This document shows positions 9,466-33,842 of a DNA stretch of 64,000 bases, in pieces; the first letter of the stretch is position 1; every line of letters begins with the position of its first letter. The position numbers and the translations under genes are program-made. Below the pieces are notes generated by a model that worked only from the letters and a program-made list of their open reading frames with translations, had not been told where the DNA came from and searched no databases. This stretch comes from Nematostella vectensis (taxonomy: Eukaryota; Cnidaria; Anthozoa; Actiniaria; Edwardsiidae): positions 17,708,471 to 17,772,470 of the forward strand of contig NC_064037.1 of assembly GCF_932526225.1 (NCBI RefSeq). The letters are read 5' to 3'.

Positions 9466-10190
9466 GTTATGTCTACCTGCCTAGCGTATAATGTCTACCT
9501 GCCTAGCGTATAATGTCTACCTGCCTACCGTACAATGTCTACCTGCCTACCGTACAATGTCTACCTGCCTACCGTACAATGTCTACCTGCCTACCGTACA
9601 ATGTCTACCTGCCTACCGTACAATGTCTACCTGCCTACCGTACAATGTCTACCTGCCTACCGTACAATGTCTACCTGCCTACCGTACAATGTCTACCTGC
9701 CTACCGTACAATGTCTACCTGCCTACCGTACAATGTCTACCTGCCTACCGTATTATGTCTACCTGCCTACCGTATTATGTCTACCTGCCTACCGTATTAT
9801 GTCTACCTGCCTACCGTATTATGTCTACCTGCCTACCGTATTATGTCTACCTGCCTACCGTATTATGTCTACCTGCCTACCGTATTATGTCTACCTGCCT
9901 ACCGTATTATGTCTACCTGCCTACCGTATTATGTCTACCTGCCTACCGTATTATGTCTACCTGCCTACCGTATTATGTCTACCTGCCTACCGTATTATGT
10001 CTACCTGCCTACCGTATTATGTCTACCTGCCTACCGTATTATGTCTATCTGTCTACCATATTATGTCTATCTGTCTACCGTATAATGTCTACCTGCCTAC
10101 CGTATGTCTACCTGCCTACCGTATAATGACTTCCGGCCTTCCGTATAATGTCTACCTGCCTAGCGTATGATGTCTACAAGCATACCGTAT
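9466..10190. repeat. 22-bp minisatellite, about 33 units
   Basis: The unit is GTCTACCTGCCTACCGTA plus CAAT or TTAT. The first third uses the CAAT variant and the rest the TTAT variant, with a sharp switch at about 9750. It abuts the 25-bp array. The long open frames are a product of the repeat. Confidence 0.95.
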
Positions 10191-10620
10191 GGTGTCAGGT
10201 TTATGTGACGAACATGAACACTTATTTGCTAGATCACAACAGGAGTGCACCGTCTAAATAACACAATTTACTTTTACTTGTCGTTATTTACAATTCTTCG
10301 TTTTTTAAATAGAGGGGAAAAAAATATTTTTCTTCTTTTATTTCGCCTTTATCTTTTTTCTATTGTTTTCTTTCTTTTTTAAAAAAAATAAAAAAGTAAA
10401 AGCGTGTTTGCAGTGTTTGAGTGTCATATCCATATTTTGTGTACATGACATGTCTACTGGTCATGATATTATTTGTACCTATCTGGTCTCTGTCATTATC
10501 CATTTAGTTTGGTATATCCAAGTTCACTTAGTACCAGCTGCTAGAAAGCAAGGCATTTTAAGAGGTCCTTTCCCAGCACATACTTATAGAGCCCTTTCTA
10601 TAGATTGTCTGTTTTGAGGA
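10191..10620. other. 3' flank of MIOX
   Basis: AT-rich unique sequence. A minus-strand AATAAA lies at 10337-10342, about 280 bp past the MIOX stop, and is a plausible poly(A) signal. No gene seen. Confidence 0.4.
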
Positions 10621-13600
10621 TCACCAACGAAGTTTCCCAGGGCAGTATTTGCTGATTAGATGCTCGTAGTATGGGACCAGATCATCAATGTCCGGAACAT
10701 CATCCGATTTGGAATACAGGTCATATTTGCTGTGGAAAGAGAAAAAGGGTTTTCAAATATGGTTTCAAAGGGACTGGTGTACTTTGAGAGACCTGATTTG
10801 TTTTGTATTGTACAGTATTCTCATTTCAATCTTTGCTTGACTGCTGCTGGCCTTTAAATTACACTTGACATCTCATGACTTACTTGAATTCTCGTATCCA
10901 AGGTAGCATTTCCATGTCTTCCTGATTGCAAAGGTAATTATAGTCACCAGCACAGTGCCATGGGTAGAATGAATGAAACTTCACCATATAAAGGCCCTGA
11001 TGAAAGTCACTTATATCAATACAAAAGCAGCAAGGATACCAACAAACATACATGCATGTCAAGTATACCTGTGATCAATCATAACATATAGACTTGGGCG
11101 CTGCCTAAAGGCGGAGGCAGCGTTGAGCACACACGGGTTTGTGTTTGTTAATGTACTGCATAGTTAATATTACCGCATCTTGACAGATTTTTCAAAAGTC
11201 TAATGGTCAACCCTTCATAGCGGAGCCAGCGCGGAGCTCCATAGGTATAAAAATATGGTATAGCTATGCAACTTGGTTTTTGTGGTCATCGCGCGGGTAC
11301 CCTGTGGTGTCACTCGCCAGTCAGTCAGCCGTGCAACTCCCAGGCCCCACTCGGCCCCGAAATGGCGACAAGCACGGAGCAAGGGAAAAGTTCTTGTCGA
11401 TTATGCAATGATTATTTATTTTGCCTCAAATTTTGTGACTTAAGGATAAAGTCAGCTAGAGGAGATCTACTAACATCCATCCACGCCAAGATTTATGTGA
11501 GGATATGTCTGGTTTTAGCTTGTAAATTCAAGCAAGTAACAGTTCACATTAAATAGCGAACACAATCACAAGAAAGCGACAAAAAAAAATACAATGCAAG
11601 GTGAGTTTCGGACGACGATTTGTATTGTCTGTTGAGGATATGACAGTTATTAGGCTATTTGTTCTTCTTTTTGTTTGCTTTGAGAATGTGAGTACTGTAA
11701 TCAAATTATTTGAGCATAACAGGTTTTGTTTTGACATTCTTCGTTCTATCTATATATTCTTGATTGTGTTGAGATATTCCATAAAGGCTAACCAATATCG
11801 TGTTGAATTTGTCATATACTGCTAAAGAAGACCGTTCTTGTCTTTATATCCTGTGGTCTTAGTTATAAGAAGATACATATCCTTAGAAGATACAACAACT
11901 TTTTCAACTTACAAGAGAATTTTTTCCTTACCGAGGATAAAAAAAAATTCAACCCCTATTGTCAATGTTTTGTTTTTATTGTCTGCATCTTGCATCTCAC
12001 GTGTTTTTTTTTTCAAATAGTTGTGGAAAATTAGTTAGATTATAAATGGCTTGATGAAAAGATTGTTTTGAAAGAAATAAGAAATAATTGTTTTCACTCT
12101 TTCATGAACCAGGGACTACCTGAAAGCCAAGATGAATGCTAAAAACTTGAAGAAATGAGAATTGAAAACCATGTCTTGAAGATAAAAGTAGGGAGTTCTT
12201 ATTCACTAGTTATTTGATACCCCCACACCCATGGTCCCAGGAAAGGGTGGGGGATTAGACTTTAATAAAAGCCTGTTTCCAAGAGTCAAAAACAGTCAAT
12301 ACCACAACCCTATTGACATATTCTGGTTAAAAAGTGGTCTAAAACCCCACATTAAGATGGCTAGGATCAAGCTGAATAGGATCTATGCTTACTCAGGGTC
12401 ACCAAGATGGCTAGGATCAAGCTGAATAGGATCTATGCTTATTCAGGGTCACCGAAGATGGCTAGGATCAAGCTGAATAGGATCTATGCCTACTCAGGGT
12501 CACCACGATGGCTAGGATCAAGCTGAATAGGATCTATGCTTACTCAGGGTCACCAAGATGGCTAGGATCAAGCTGAATAGGATCTATGCCTACTCAGGGT
12601 CACCAAAGATGGCTAGAATCAAGCTGAATAGGATCTATGCTTATTCAGGGTCACCGAAGATGGCTAGGATCAAGCTGAATAGGATCTATGCCTACTCAGG
12701 GTCACCAAGATGGCTAGAATCAAGCTGAATAGGGTCTATGCCTACTCAGGGTCACCAAGATGGCTAGAATCAAGCTGAATAGGATCTATGCTTATTCAGG
12801 GTCACCGAAGATGGCTAGGATCAAGCTGAATAGGATCTATGCCTACTCAGGGTCACCGAAGATGGCTAGGATCAAGCTGAATAGGATCTATGCTTACTCA
12901 GGGTCACCGAAGATGGCTAGAATCAAGCTGAATAGGATCAATGCTTATTCAGGGTCACCGAAGATGGCTAGGATCAAGCTGAATAGGATCTATGCCTACT
13001 CAGGGTCACCGAAGATGGCTAGGATCAAGCTGAATAGGATCTATGCTTACTCAGGGTCACCAAGATGGCTAGGATCGAGCTGAATAGGATCTATGCCTAT
13101 TCAGGGTCACCAAGATGGCTAGAATCAAGCTGAATAGGATCTATGCTTACTCAGGGTCACCAAGATGGCTAGGATCAAGCTGAATAGGATCTATGCTTAT
13201 TTGGGGTCACCAAGATGGCTAGAATCAAGCTGAATAGTATCTATTCTTATTTGGGGTCACCGAAGATGGCTAGAATCAAGCTGAATAGGATCTATGCTTA
13301 TTTGGGGTCACCAAGATGGCTAGGATCAAGCTAAATAGGATCTATGCTTATTTGGGGTCACCAAGATGGCTAGAATCAAGCTGAATAGGATCTATGCTTA
13401 TTTGGGGTCACTGAAGATGGCTAGGATCAAGCTGAATAGGATCTATGCTTATTCAGGGTCACCGAAGATGGCTAGTATCAAGCTGAATAGGATCTATGCT
13501 TATTCAGGGTCACCAAGATGGCTAGGATCAAGCTGAATAGGATCTATGCTTACTCAGGGTCACGGAAGATGGCTAGGATCAAGCTGAATAGGATCTATGC

Positions 13601-16600
13601 TTATTCAGGGTCACCGAAGATGGCTAGGATCAAGCTAAAGTAATCAAGCTGAATAGGATCTATGCTTATTCAGGGTCACCGAAGATGGCTAGGATCAAGC
13701 TAAAGTAATGTCCTGAGCACAAAAACAACCTCTGTGACTGCAAAATAAATTTATAACCCATTTTCTGGCTCTCGTAAACTCATAAGCTCGTGGATGAATA
13801 GGTTTCACCATGATTTTGCAAAAAAGTCACAAAAGATTCCAGATTCGTTTGACAACTCGTGGCCAAAGGTAATAATCAATCATATTATGCTATTTAAATC
13901 TGTTTGGACCAACAATAGCTAAGTGAATGCATTTCTACTTCATTATTAGAATTATTATTATACTGTATTATTATCAGAATTATTATTATATTGTTATTAT
14001 TATCTAAATTCTGTTCCTCAAGCCTGTACATCTATAGAATTTGATACTTTAGAATCAATCCAGTAAATCTATTTTCTCTGCGTTACACTTTTGTTGTAAT
14101 AAGGAAAGAATTAACATCAGTACCTCTTTTGGGATCTTGCATTGATTTCCTTTCAGCACACGGTACATGTATTCTGTAGAGAACAGAAATAACATTAACA
14201 TGATGACATACCATTAGATTATAAATGTCATATCTTTCACACAGCCTCTACACTAATACACCTATTTCAAATTAGGAGAATCTGTGTATCGTAACCTGCA
14301 GGGCTTCATGGGTATCAAATAAGCGTAAATAAAATAAAAATTCATGTTTTCAAAGCTGTACAGTTCTTGTCTTTATGTTCTTATGAATCATGGGTATCAA
14401 GTTAATAAGCAAATAAGCGTAAATAAAATACAAATTCATGTTTTAAAAGCTGTAGAGTTCTTGTTTATGTTCTTATGAATCTTTACACAGCTTTCAGATA
14501 CAAGGATTCAGGCGTTTATACAAAACCCATGAACCACCGCGGGTTACGACACATGGATTCTCGAGTGCAAACCTTATTTGGAACAGGTGTATATGCATTT
14601 GCTGATATCAGCACATGTTAATTGACAGCTTTAAAAAAGATGGACACCTTGCATTTTACAACAATCATTTGTGATATAATGATGATATGACTATGATTTT
14701 CTACTATATTAAGAATTCAAAAAACTTTTTCTAGTTTTGATGGAGCTAGGAATGGCCATTAATAAACAATGCATTTTGGCTGAAGAAAACTAACCGTCAT
14801 GCCCCCATGACATGTAAATGTTTTCCAAGCCACAATTTTCTTGGTACATCCCCAGCTTGGAGCTTTTTGAGAATAAAAGAAGATAAGTCAACCCCCAAAA
14901 CCAACAATGAATAAGTGTTTTTAATCCAGTTTCCCATACAAGAAAGGTGATTTCAACATCTAAAGAATGGTGCTTGATTTTGCACAATGTGTGAAGGGAC
15001 ATTATGTGTGATCTTGATTTTGCACAATGTGTAAAGGGGTGTTATGTGTGATCTTAATTTTGCACAATGTGTAAAGGGGTGTTATGTGTAAAGGGATGTT
15101 ATGTGTGATCTTGATTTTGCACAATGTGTAAAGGGGTGTTATGTGTGATCTTAATTTTGCACAATGTGTAAAGGGGTGTTATGTGTAAAGGGATGTTATG
15201 TGTGATCTTGATTTTGCACAATGTGTAAAGGGGTGTTATGTGTGATCTTGATTTTGCACAATGTGTAAAGGGGTGTTATGTGTAAAGGGATGTTATGTGT
15301 GATCTTGATTTTGCACAATGTGTAAAGGGGTGTTATGTGTGATCTTGATTTTGCACAATGTGTAAAGGGGTGTTATGTGTAAAGGGATGTTATGTGTGAT
15401 CTTGATTTTGCACAATGTGTAAAGGGGTGTTATGTGTAAAGGGGTGTTATGTGTAAAGGGATGTTATGTGTGATCTTGGACCTGAGTCAGAGTATGGTGT
15501 CACTTGAATAAATATTTCCACCAGAGCAATAGCAGATCCATGGGGGGGGGGGGGGGTTAGGGGGTTTAAACCCCCCTTTGGGCTGCCAGAAAGCCATATG
15601 TAACAAAAGAATTAACCCCTCCACCCTTTGTCACTGAGCCAAAAAGCTAGATCCGCCCCTGCAGAGCTGGGTACTACGATTTAGTGCAACAAGGATTTTT
15701 GTGTACAAGTGAATATAGATATTCCACGTTTGGATTTTCTTGAGTCATCCTCTAATATAATATTAGGACTTGGAGTAGACGTTATGTATGTTACTAAAGG
15801 CCTGTCTGTGTAAGAGTTCTATTTAATATGAGCCAGACTTTTATACAAATAAGGACAACATGTGCAAAGAAACTTATCCAGTGAACAAAGAAATAGAACA
15901 CCTATATATAAACTCCTTGTCCATTTCCTCACCCAAAATATATCTAACCTGTACTCAGGAACTTTAGTGTCAGGGTTGTCTTCAAATGTTTCAGGGAACA
16001 CATTTTTGTTGGAAAACTGACATCCAACAGGAAACGTGTCCCCAACCACACACCACTGGGGATCCCCCCAGAGGGCCAACACTTTGCCCATGTCGTGCAG
16101 TAGCCCAACCAGCTGAAACCAGTCCTTGTCAGGGTGGTCCGCTCGGATACGCTCAGCAGTCTGGAATGCATGGGCTGAGTTGGGAAGGTCTGTGTCCGGG
16201 TCACTCTCATCAACAAGTGCATCTAGCATGAAGACCGCCTCCATCACTGTCATCTCTGTTTTTGAAAGGGAACCCCATTTCTTGATCTAAAAGACAACAA
16301 AAAAAATAAAACCTTTTATCTAAAAGAAAACAGAAATAAAACCTTTTTAACAATCCGAGCTCTTCACAAGATTCAAGATGTGCTTGTTCAACCCTGCAAA
16401 TGATTTCATTCTCAACTACCAAGTCTTTTTACATTTTAATACCAATGGACAAAATAAAGACAATATACAAACCTTCTGTTGTACAAATTCTACTGTCTGA
16501 TATTTATGCATTAGTTTGTATGTTTCCCGAACAACATCCGTCTGCAGGTTAATGTTGTAGTTACGAAATTCCTCCTTTGACTTGTCTTTTCTTGATATCT

Positions 16601-17532
16601 CCTTTTTCTTCTTGTTGAACTCTTGATATTGTTCCTCAGGTCGGTGAAGCTGGGAGGGGTCAGTCAGAACGATCTAGAAAAATAATATTCATTATTTCAC
16701 TGACATAACTACATTATGCCTTAACCAAATTGAACAAAAAACCAAGGACTGGGGGGAGGGCCTTCCCATTTCGACCTGATAGGGATGCTCGTCAATTTTT
16801 TTAGGGGTCACAATCGGGCCTCAGGTATTTTTAGGGGGTATCCGAGAAAAAATAGACTTTTCTCTTAGAATCGGTATTATTAGTAAGTTTTGGTGTGCAG
16901 GTATTTTTAGGGGAATATTTCGAATTTCCCAGCGAACATCCCTATCACTTTTACCCCGAAGAACCCCCCAGGCCAGGATCTTAAATAGGAGAACTCTAAA
17001 AGGTAACTGAGTAATTGCAAATAAAAGAAATATCTGAGGCTTGCCTCCCTGAACAAAGTTTTCTAGCTACAGCACGGCCTTGATAAAAAAAAACATGAGA
17101 AGGGCCGTGGAGTAGCTGCATAGTGATTTGAAAACCTGCAAGCGGAGCAAGTAGATCTCTTTCGGATAGCAAAGGCTTTTTTCGCTCGCGTAGAATAACC
17201 ACAGAAAGTCCTTGGACTTGTGGTCAGTCTAATAATGGAAATGTTGATATGTTCATAGAGCTTCTCAGGATCTGACGTTATACCATTCCTCTGGGACCAC
17301 ATTCAGGATCTTATACTAAATCCACCTATTCAAAACTTCGATCGGCAACAATCATTTATCATTAACCACGAAGACAAGAGTAAGGTTATCGATGCGAAGA
17401 CAAGAATCGGTGCTAACTTCACCGAACTCTTCCTCGGTAATGTAAGTAACATATTGGAGAAAACTCCAATATATGACAGCAGTCAAGACGATTGAAGAGT
17501 TGTCTCACCTGGTTTTTAGGCGGTGGAGCCAT
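10621..17532 (-). CDS. MIOX: Myo-inositol oxygenase, 8 coding exons
   Basis: MIOX oxidizes myo-inositol to D-glucuronate with O2 in the cytosol, using a non-haem di-iron centre. Coding exons in transcript order are 17509-17532, 16473-16673, 15949-16286, 14795-14862, 14124-14173, 10884-10996 and 10621-10729. An eighth, untranslated exon is possible but not seen, so the seven listed coding exons are what I can support. They splice in phase with GT/AG sites to 300 aa, close to the roughly 285 aa of vertebrate enzymes. The start is an ATG after a GTA context, encoding MAPPPKNQ. Family motifs seen are [46 protein letters not shown] (the HD iron ligands), [43 protein letters not shown] and LPWIREFNKYDLYS, ending KYCPGKLRW. 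Ligand His and Asp residues all appear retained. Introns carry large minisatellites. The gene looks functional. Confidence 0.95.
11090..11560 (+). other. Possible transposon-derived coding exon inside a MIOX intron
   Basis: In the large MIOX intron, on the plus strand, an ATG at about 11360 in good context starts a frame containing SSCRLCNDY and ending at a potential splice donor (KIY then GTGAGG) near 11497. A TATAAAAATA sequence lies at about 11247. The CRLC motif recalls the first zinc-binding pair of some cnidarian zinc-finger or transposon proteins. No second exon was found. It is most likely a mobile-element fragment or chance. Confidence 0.2.
12355..13715. repeat. 50/51-bp minisatellite, about 27 units, in a MIOX intron
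   Basis: The unit includes AAGATGGCTAGGATCAAGCT, GAATAGGATCTATGC and (T/C)A(T/C)TCAGGGTCACC. Units of 51 bp (with CGAAG) keep one frame open and give a repeated [17 protein letters not shown] peptide at 12760-13083. The neighbouring 50-bp units break it. Copies are very similar, implying recent expansion. Confidence 0.95.
14990..15475. repeat. 40-bp plus 17-bp composite minisatellite in a MIOX intron
   Basis: A 40-bp unit (GTGTGATCTTGATTTTGCAC, AATGTGTAAAGGGGTGTTAT) alternates with a shorter GTGTAAAGGGATGTTAT unit, making a higher-order repeat of about 97 bp. A poly-G run and a degenerate CCCC/GGGG fold-back lie just beyond, at 15541-15660. Confidence 0.9.
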
Positions 17533-18026
17533 TACGTTTTCCCTCAAGCCAGAAAAATCATTTACCTACGTTCTTTGTTTATAGAACTGTCGCGCAATAA
17601 AGTTTATCTAGCGCACTACCTGTTTTGTTAAATGTCGAACCGGTTGTAGCCAGGCTTCACAAGTCACATGCTTCCACAGGAAGCCCATGCTTACATTTTG
17701 TGGTTTCGTAGATTTGTGAGAAATTCAAATTAAAACACACGAGACGAGTAAGTTTTTATTGTGAATTTCTTACAAATCCCCAAAACACATCCTCGTTAAA
17801 CTGACCTCGACGCCCTGGCTACCGACGATGCCCAAATCCAAAAACTGCGGGCTTGGACATTAGGCGGGTGTCAGAAGATTAAGGAACTTACATTCTCTGT
17901 ATCCACCCGCATTGGCTCTTTTTTTTCATATATTTACTGTATTTCACCCGATTTCACAAGAATTCTGTCCAAGCTGGGTTGACAGCTATGTATAAGAGAG
18001 GTCAGAATGATGAAAAATCAAGGGCT
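17533..18026. promoter_or_regulatory. MIOX upstream region
   Basis: This is the non-repetitive 5' flank of MIOX (minus strand), where its promoter should lie. No TATA box or other clear element was recognized, and there is no competing reading frame. Confidence 0.35.
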
Positions 18027-18474
18027 GGCGGAGTATATTTCGCTTAGCTATAGGGGTAGGGATGTCATAGGATCACATTGTATTTCCTTTCTAATCTGAA
18101 CAAAAAAAAAACATTCCGCTGTGAGATGCTAAGACAACATCACTAAGCGCTGATGTGCTACGTTATTTCACGCATATTTGACATTATGTCATATGCAATT
18201 TGTATCGGATTATTAACAAAAAAAAACCTTGTTTTAGAAGCGCGTCTCCTTAGAGGTAACACATGCAAGCGTTCGTAGTTTTAGCCTTCGTAGGTTTAGC
18301 GTTCCGATTTCCGTTGAAAGTTCCGAAAAAGAACCAAAAAATCATCCTTGTTTAGAAGCGCGTCTTGTTAGTAGCGTTGTTCATAGTTTCCTGTTCAGAT
18401 TAGAAATGAAATAAACGGTGATCCTAGTATGACATCCCTACCCCTATAACTAAGCGAAATATACTGGTTCCGCC
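18027..18474. mobile_element. Fold-back element (MITE-like) with ~75-bp inverted arms
   Basis: Left arm 18027-18101 and right arm 18393-18474 are reverse complements with few mismatches. Shared words include CTATAGGGGTAGGGATGTCAT and GTTCAGATTAGAAA. The spacer of about 290 bp contains two copies of TTTAGAAGCGCGTCT. It has no coding capacity. It is a non-autonomous inverted-repeat element lying between MIOX and CaMKK. Confidence 0.7.
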
Positions 18475-19490
18475 GCTTCCGGCGGTTCCGCTTTTTAGTA
18501 ATGCCTGGAAAACTCAATAAATCACTCGCTGGGTTCGCGGGCTCAGCTCTATAGAGATAAGCCTGGTCCCAGAGTCTTGCAATCATTTTTCACAGGCGTT
18601 TCACAGGAGGGGGGGGGGGGGGAGGGTAGCAAATTTACACCTTGTGGTTAGTGATATATTTATTTCGCTGAGGCGAAATTTAACAAGACTTTAACCAGAA
18701 CGACTAAATAAAAGAGTTGCCCCATGACATTACCACCACAAACCCCCACTACAACAAAACCTACTACTACATATCAAACCAAAATGCCATCGCCATATTC
18801 CACCTTAATTAACAATCAGGATTAGCAGGCATTGCCCTAGAAAGTATTGTGGATAATGGTTGACAACTGCTAACTTGAATATACAAATCTTATTCAATTC
18901 AGTTTTATTATTTTTTAAAAGGCTGATGGTGCTTTATACAATGATATATTTCATACAATAATATATATATATATATTACAATTGGTATTGTCTTTTAAGA
19001 ATGTGTTATAATACAATAAGAAATATTGCATTTGAAAGAGTACATAAAGGGATGGACCTCTAAGAGACCAGTCATGTAGGGGGGGGTAATTATTTTGTCA
19101 TGCATACTTTTTTTCTTTCTTGCCTCTAAATTATTTCGACCAAATAATGAGTATTTTTGGCCGATCGTTTTATTATTTAGTGGTTGCAAGCTTTCTGTGT
19201 AAAATATACTGTATGGCATCCTTGTTTCTTTCTGCCCTACTATACGTTCAGAGTAATTGGCGATACACTGAATTAAATAAAACTATTCTATCTAGATATT
19301 AAAATCTGCTATTTATGTTCAATAAGTCAAATGACTTTTTGTCCAAGCCATCTGTCCCGTGACCGTCAAACCGAGGAAAGCGATGCGTTTTGTTTCATGC
19401 TTCACATGACGATGACGCTGTTTATAATATGTGGCCATTTCAGAACACTTGATCAAGCGACCATTGTGTGTCAAAGCAATGACACATCAG
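18475..19490. other. Intergenic stretch between CaMKK and MIOX
   Basis: AT-rich sequence with a poly-G run at 18608-18624, an (AT)n run near 18961 and a second G run near 19079. No gene or RNA is recognized. The CaMKK 3' end and poly(A) site should fall here. Confidence 0.4.
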
Positions 19491-19647
19491 TAACTCAACC
19501 ATGTTTGTCACGTGGTGTATGGTGTTGCGTACCAATAACTCGTCGGTCACATGACCGTGTTTGTCACGTGGTGTATGGTGTTGCGTACCAATAACTCGTC
19601 GGTCACATGACCGTGTTTGTCACGTGGTGTATGGCGTTGCGTATCGA

Positions 19648-31026
<11,379 letters not shown>

Positions 31027-33730
31027 TCTCTGTTGACTTTGTGACCTCCTATGGAATGAGAATTAATCAACTTTTCATCAAGACCCTTGTTATAAAATAT
31101 TCCTTGTTTTTTTTACCAGAGTAAGCATAATACATGACAGTATCCCTAATTAGTATTATGCACAAAAACAGAATAATTATAATATAGTAAATAAATAAAA
31201 AATGAATCAAAATTGTCCCCAAACTAGAGAAGAAAGAAAAACAAACTTGGCCTGAATCTTTACTTAGTTTTGAAAGAGGTAGAGGAAATAATTATCATAT
31301 AATTAAAATATTTTCAAAAACTTGGTTTGTGAGTTCAATGAAGTGTTAAACATCCTTTTGTATCCACTAATAAGCGCTCAATACCTGCTTTAGCAATGAA
31401 CAAAGATGTATATCACTTTGCAAGCTTAGAATTCTGCAAAAGTTTCTTCAAGAATTTCTTTGATACAAAATATTGGCTAATTGAACCAGGAATTTCAGAA
31501 TACTTCCGAATAGATCCCTATCTGCATCAAAGGATGCAGCAAAATGCCCTCTCTTTCTGCAATAATCCTGCCGAATCACTTTAATTATAAAAACAAAATA
31601 CAGCGCAGCACAGTATTACATCATAGAAACCCTATGCATTTTGAACTAAGACAAAAAAACTCACTCAAAAAAGCATGCCTGTTCAAAACATACTGTATAG
31701 TTTTTTCCACAATTAATTACCTTCCGGGGAAGATACCATTCATTAAGTGGGAGAAACACTTCATTTTACTGCACTTGGCACTTTTGAGTGAGCTTGTGTA
31801 GTTATATAGTGCAAATTTGCTAAACGAACAGTCTTCTGATGGTAAATTTAAATATTCATTTCTCCTGTATTTAACATAAACTATCATGGTTCATGGTTCT
31901 CATTTCCATACAATACATGCAGCTGTGCTTGATAAGATCTAGAAAGAAACATAAAAGCACTTCCTATGCTACAAACAATAATCCAAGACACAACAGATAC
32001 TTATGAGGTGCAAAATCACATATTTTTTCATGTTGCCTTATTTGTGAAATCCATACTTACAGTAGTCTTTGGCAAACAAAAACATATCACTCACTTTTAT
32101 CCTGCAGTAAACAGAATACAAAAAAAAAGAGGAACCAACAGCAATTTAAAAGTTTTTATATAAACAACTTATAGAATGGAGTTTACTGTGCAATAATCAA
32201 AAGCATCAATCCAGCATGGAAAAAAAAATCTAGTTAAGGTAAAGTGAGAAAGAATAATATTCTTCAAAATGCTTCAATGAGAACAAATAAACGGTATGAT
32301 AAATAGCTTTAAATGAGTATGTAAAACCTTAAATGATTATAGTTCAATCTAGACAACCTTTTAAAACTGTATCTCATTGTTGATCAAATAAAGTAAGAGC
32401 ATTTGAAATACCTTCAGAGGAAGTTTGTCATAAATAGTTCCCAGAAAAACTACTGTGATTAGTGATTTGAGTCAGTTACAAAAACATATTGTGCTTCAAA
32501 TATTTAGGCCCAACTCATCAATTTATAATTTTAATTTTTATTATTCATAAATAATTGATAAGTGTTTCAGTAATATCCAAATGAATAAATTTGTATTAAT
32601 CTCACATAGTGAGACCACAACAAAGTCGGTAAGATATACAAAACCTCACAAAAATATTCTGGTCAACTGTTAATTTATAAACACATATAAATATATATAA
32701 ACAAAAATATAATTAACAAATATCAAACGTTATGTAAGAAAATTTATAAAATACACACATTAAAGAAAAATAATTTTTGCTTTCCTTGAAGACAACCAAG
32801 ACTATTATGATCCAAGAAAATTTTATGAGGAATTTGAGCTCAATAGAAGGCCCATTTAAATTATCAAAATCTAGTTTACTCACTGATTTGCTGAGGGTCA
32901 TAGAAACTAAGCAATAATAATAATATTTGATTACTACAATCTACTTATCCTCTAGCTTAGAAATCAGAAGACACAACATTCAACTGTTTATCATCCTGTC
33001 AGCATCCAATCTCCAATTACAAGTGGCAGGCTTTCTACAAGTTTCAAGTACTTACATATCAAGTTATGGACTTAGCTTCAGTAAAGCCAATTTCTTTAGT
33101 GGTTGTCACATTTCAGAGTTGTCACTAGCCAGCCACAGCCAGTGAATTTGGCTATCTGGGAAATGGTTATCCCCAGCTGAATTTTGCCTTGTTAGCACTC
33201 CATTAAATAAGGTTGTTTATACTACATTTAACTAAATCATTCTTCAAAGCCAACCAGTAGACATATTCCTGAAAGCCTGATTTCCACTGCCTTCACTACT
33301 TAGTGACTCACCCTGTAGAAGAGGCCTTGAAGTGGTTGATGGGAGTGGAAATACATGGCTGGCATGTACAGACTAAAAAGAGACAATAACTCATATCAGA
33401 ATAGACTAGTACATATTTCCCATTCCAGCAGATGAAAGCTATTGTTAACCAGTAATAAAAGAGGAATTACTGACAGATGAATGGAGGGAAAAGTTAAGAA
33501 TTAACTGATTATCATGACACATAAATATTAGATGGCAACTCTGCCTACACATCATTTATTCACTTGCCTGCGCCCATGTTGTCTCAGTCACACACTATTC
33601 TCAAATATTGAGGTGACCCAGCTCCCGGCTCTTGGATGTCCTAAAATTTACAAGGACTTTTAGTTGATTTCCCCAGTTTAAACTAAAAATTCTTAAAAAG
33701 GGAGGGGGCACTTACTACATTTACAGAAAT
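31027..33730. other. Upstream region/5' UTR introns of CaMKK
   Basis: AT-rich DNA with no convincing gene. A splice acceptor (TTCCATAG on the minus strand, near 31051-31058) just precedes the CaMKK ATG. A possible donor (CTACAGG then GTGAGTC, near 33312) suggests at least one upstream untranslated exon. These exons are inferred from splice-site sequence only. Confidence 0.35.
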
Positions 33731-33734
33731 CAAG

Positions 33735-33842
33735 GCCTGTATTTTGGTTCCATCAAGGCCTGTAATTTGGTCCCATCAAGGCCTGTTTTTTGGTTTCATC
33801 AAGGCCTGTATTTTGGTCCCATCAAGGCCTGTGTTTTGGAAA
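33735..33842. repeat. 22/23-bp short array (CATCAAGGCCTGTATTTTGG)
   Basis: About five copies of CATCAAGGCCTGTATTTTGG plus TCC or TTC lie upstream of CaMKK. The rest of 33843-35139 shows nothing recognizable beyond a possible untranslated-exon donor near 33955 (TAATG then GTGAGTG, minus). Confidence 0.85.

Noticed and set aside
8206-10170. Long open frames of CRYVHSVCVSLCAQ- and MSTCLPYNVYLPTVQ-type repeats
   Set aside because: Products of stop-free 25-bp and 22-bp tandem repeats. All three frames are open and there is no gene context.
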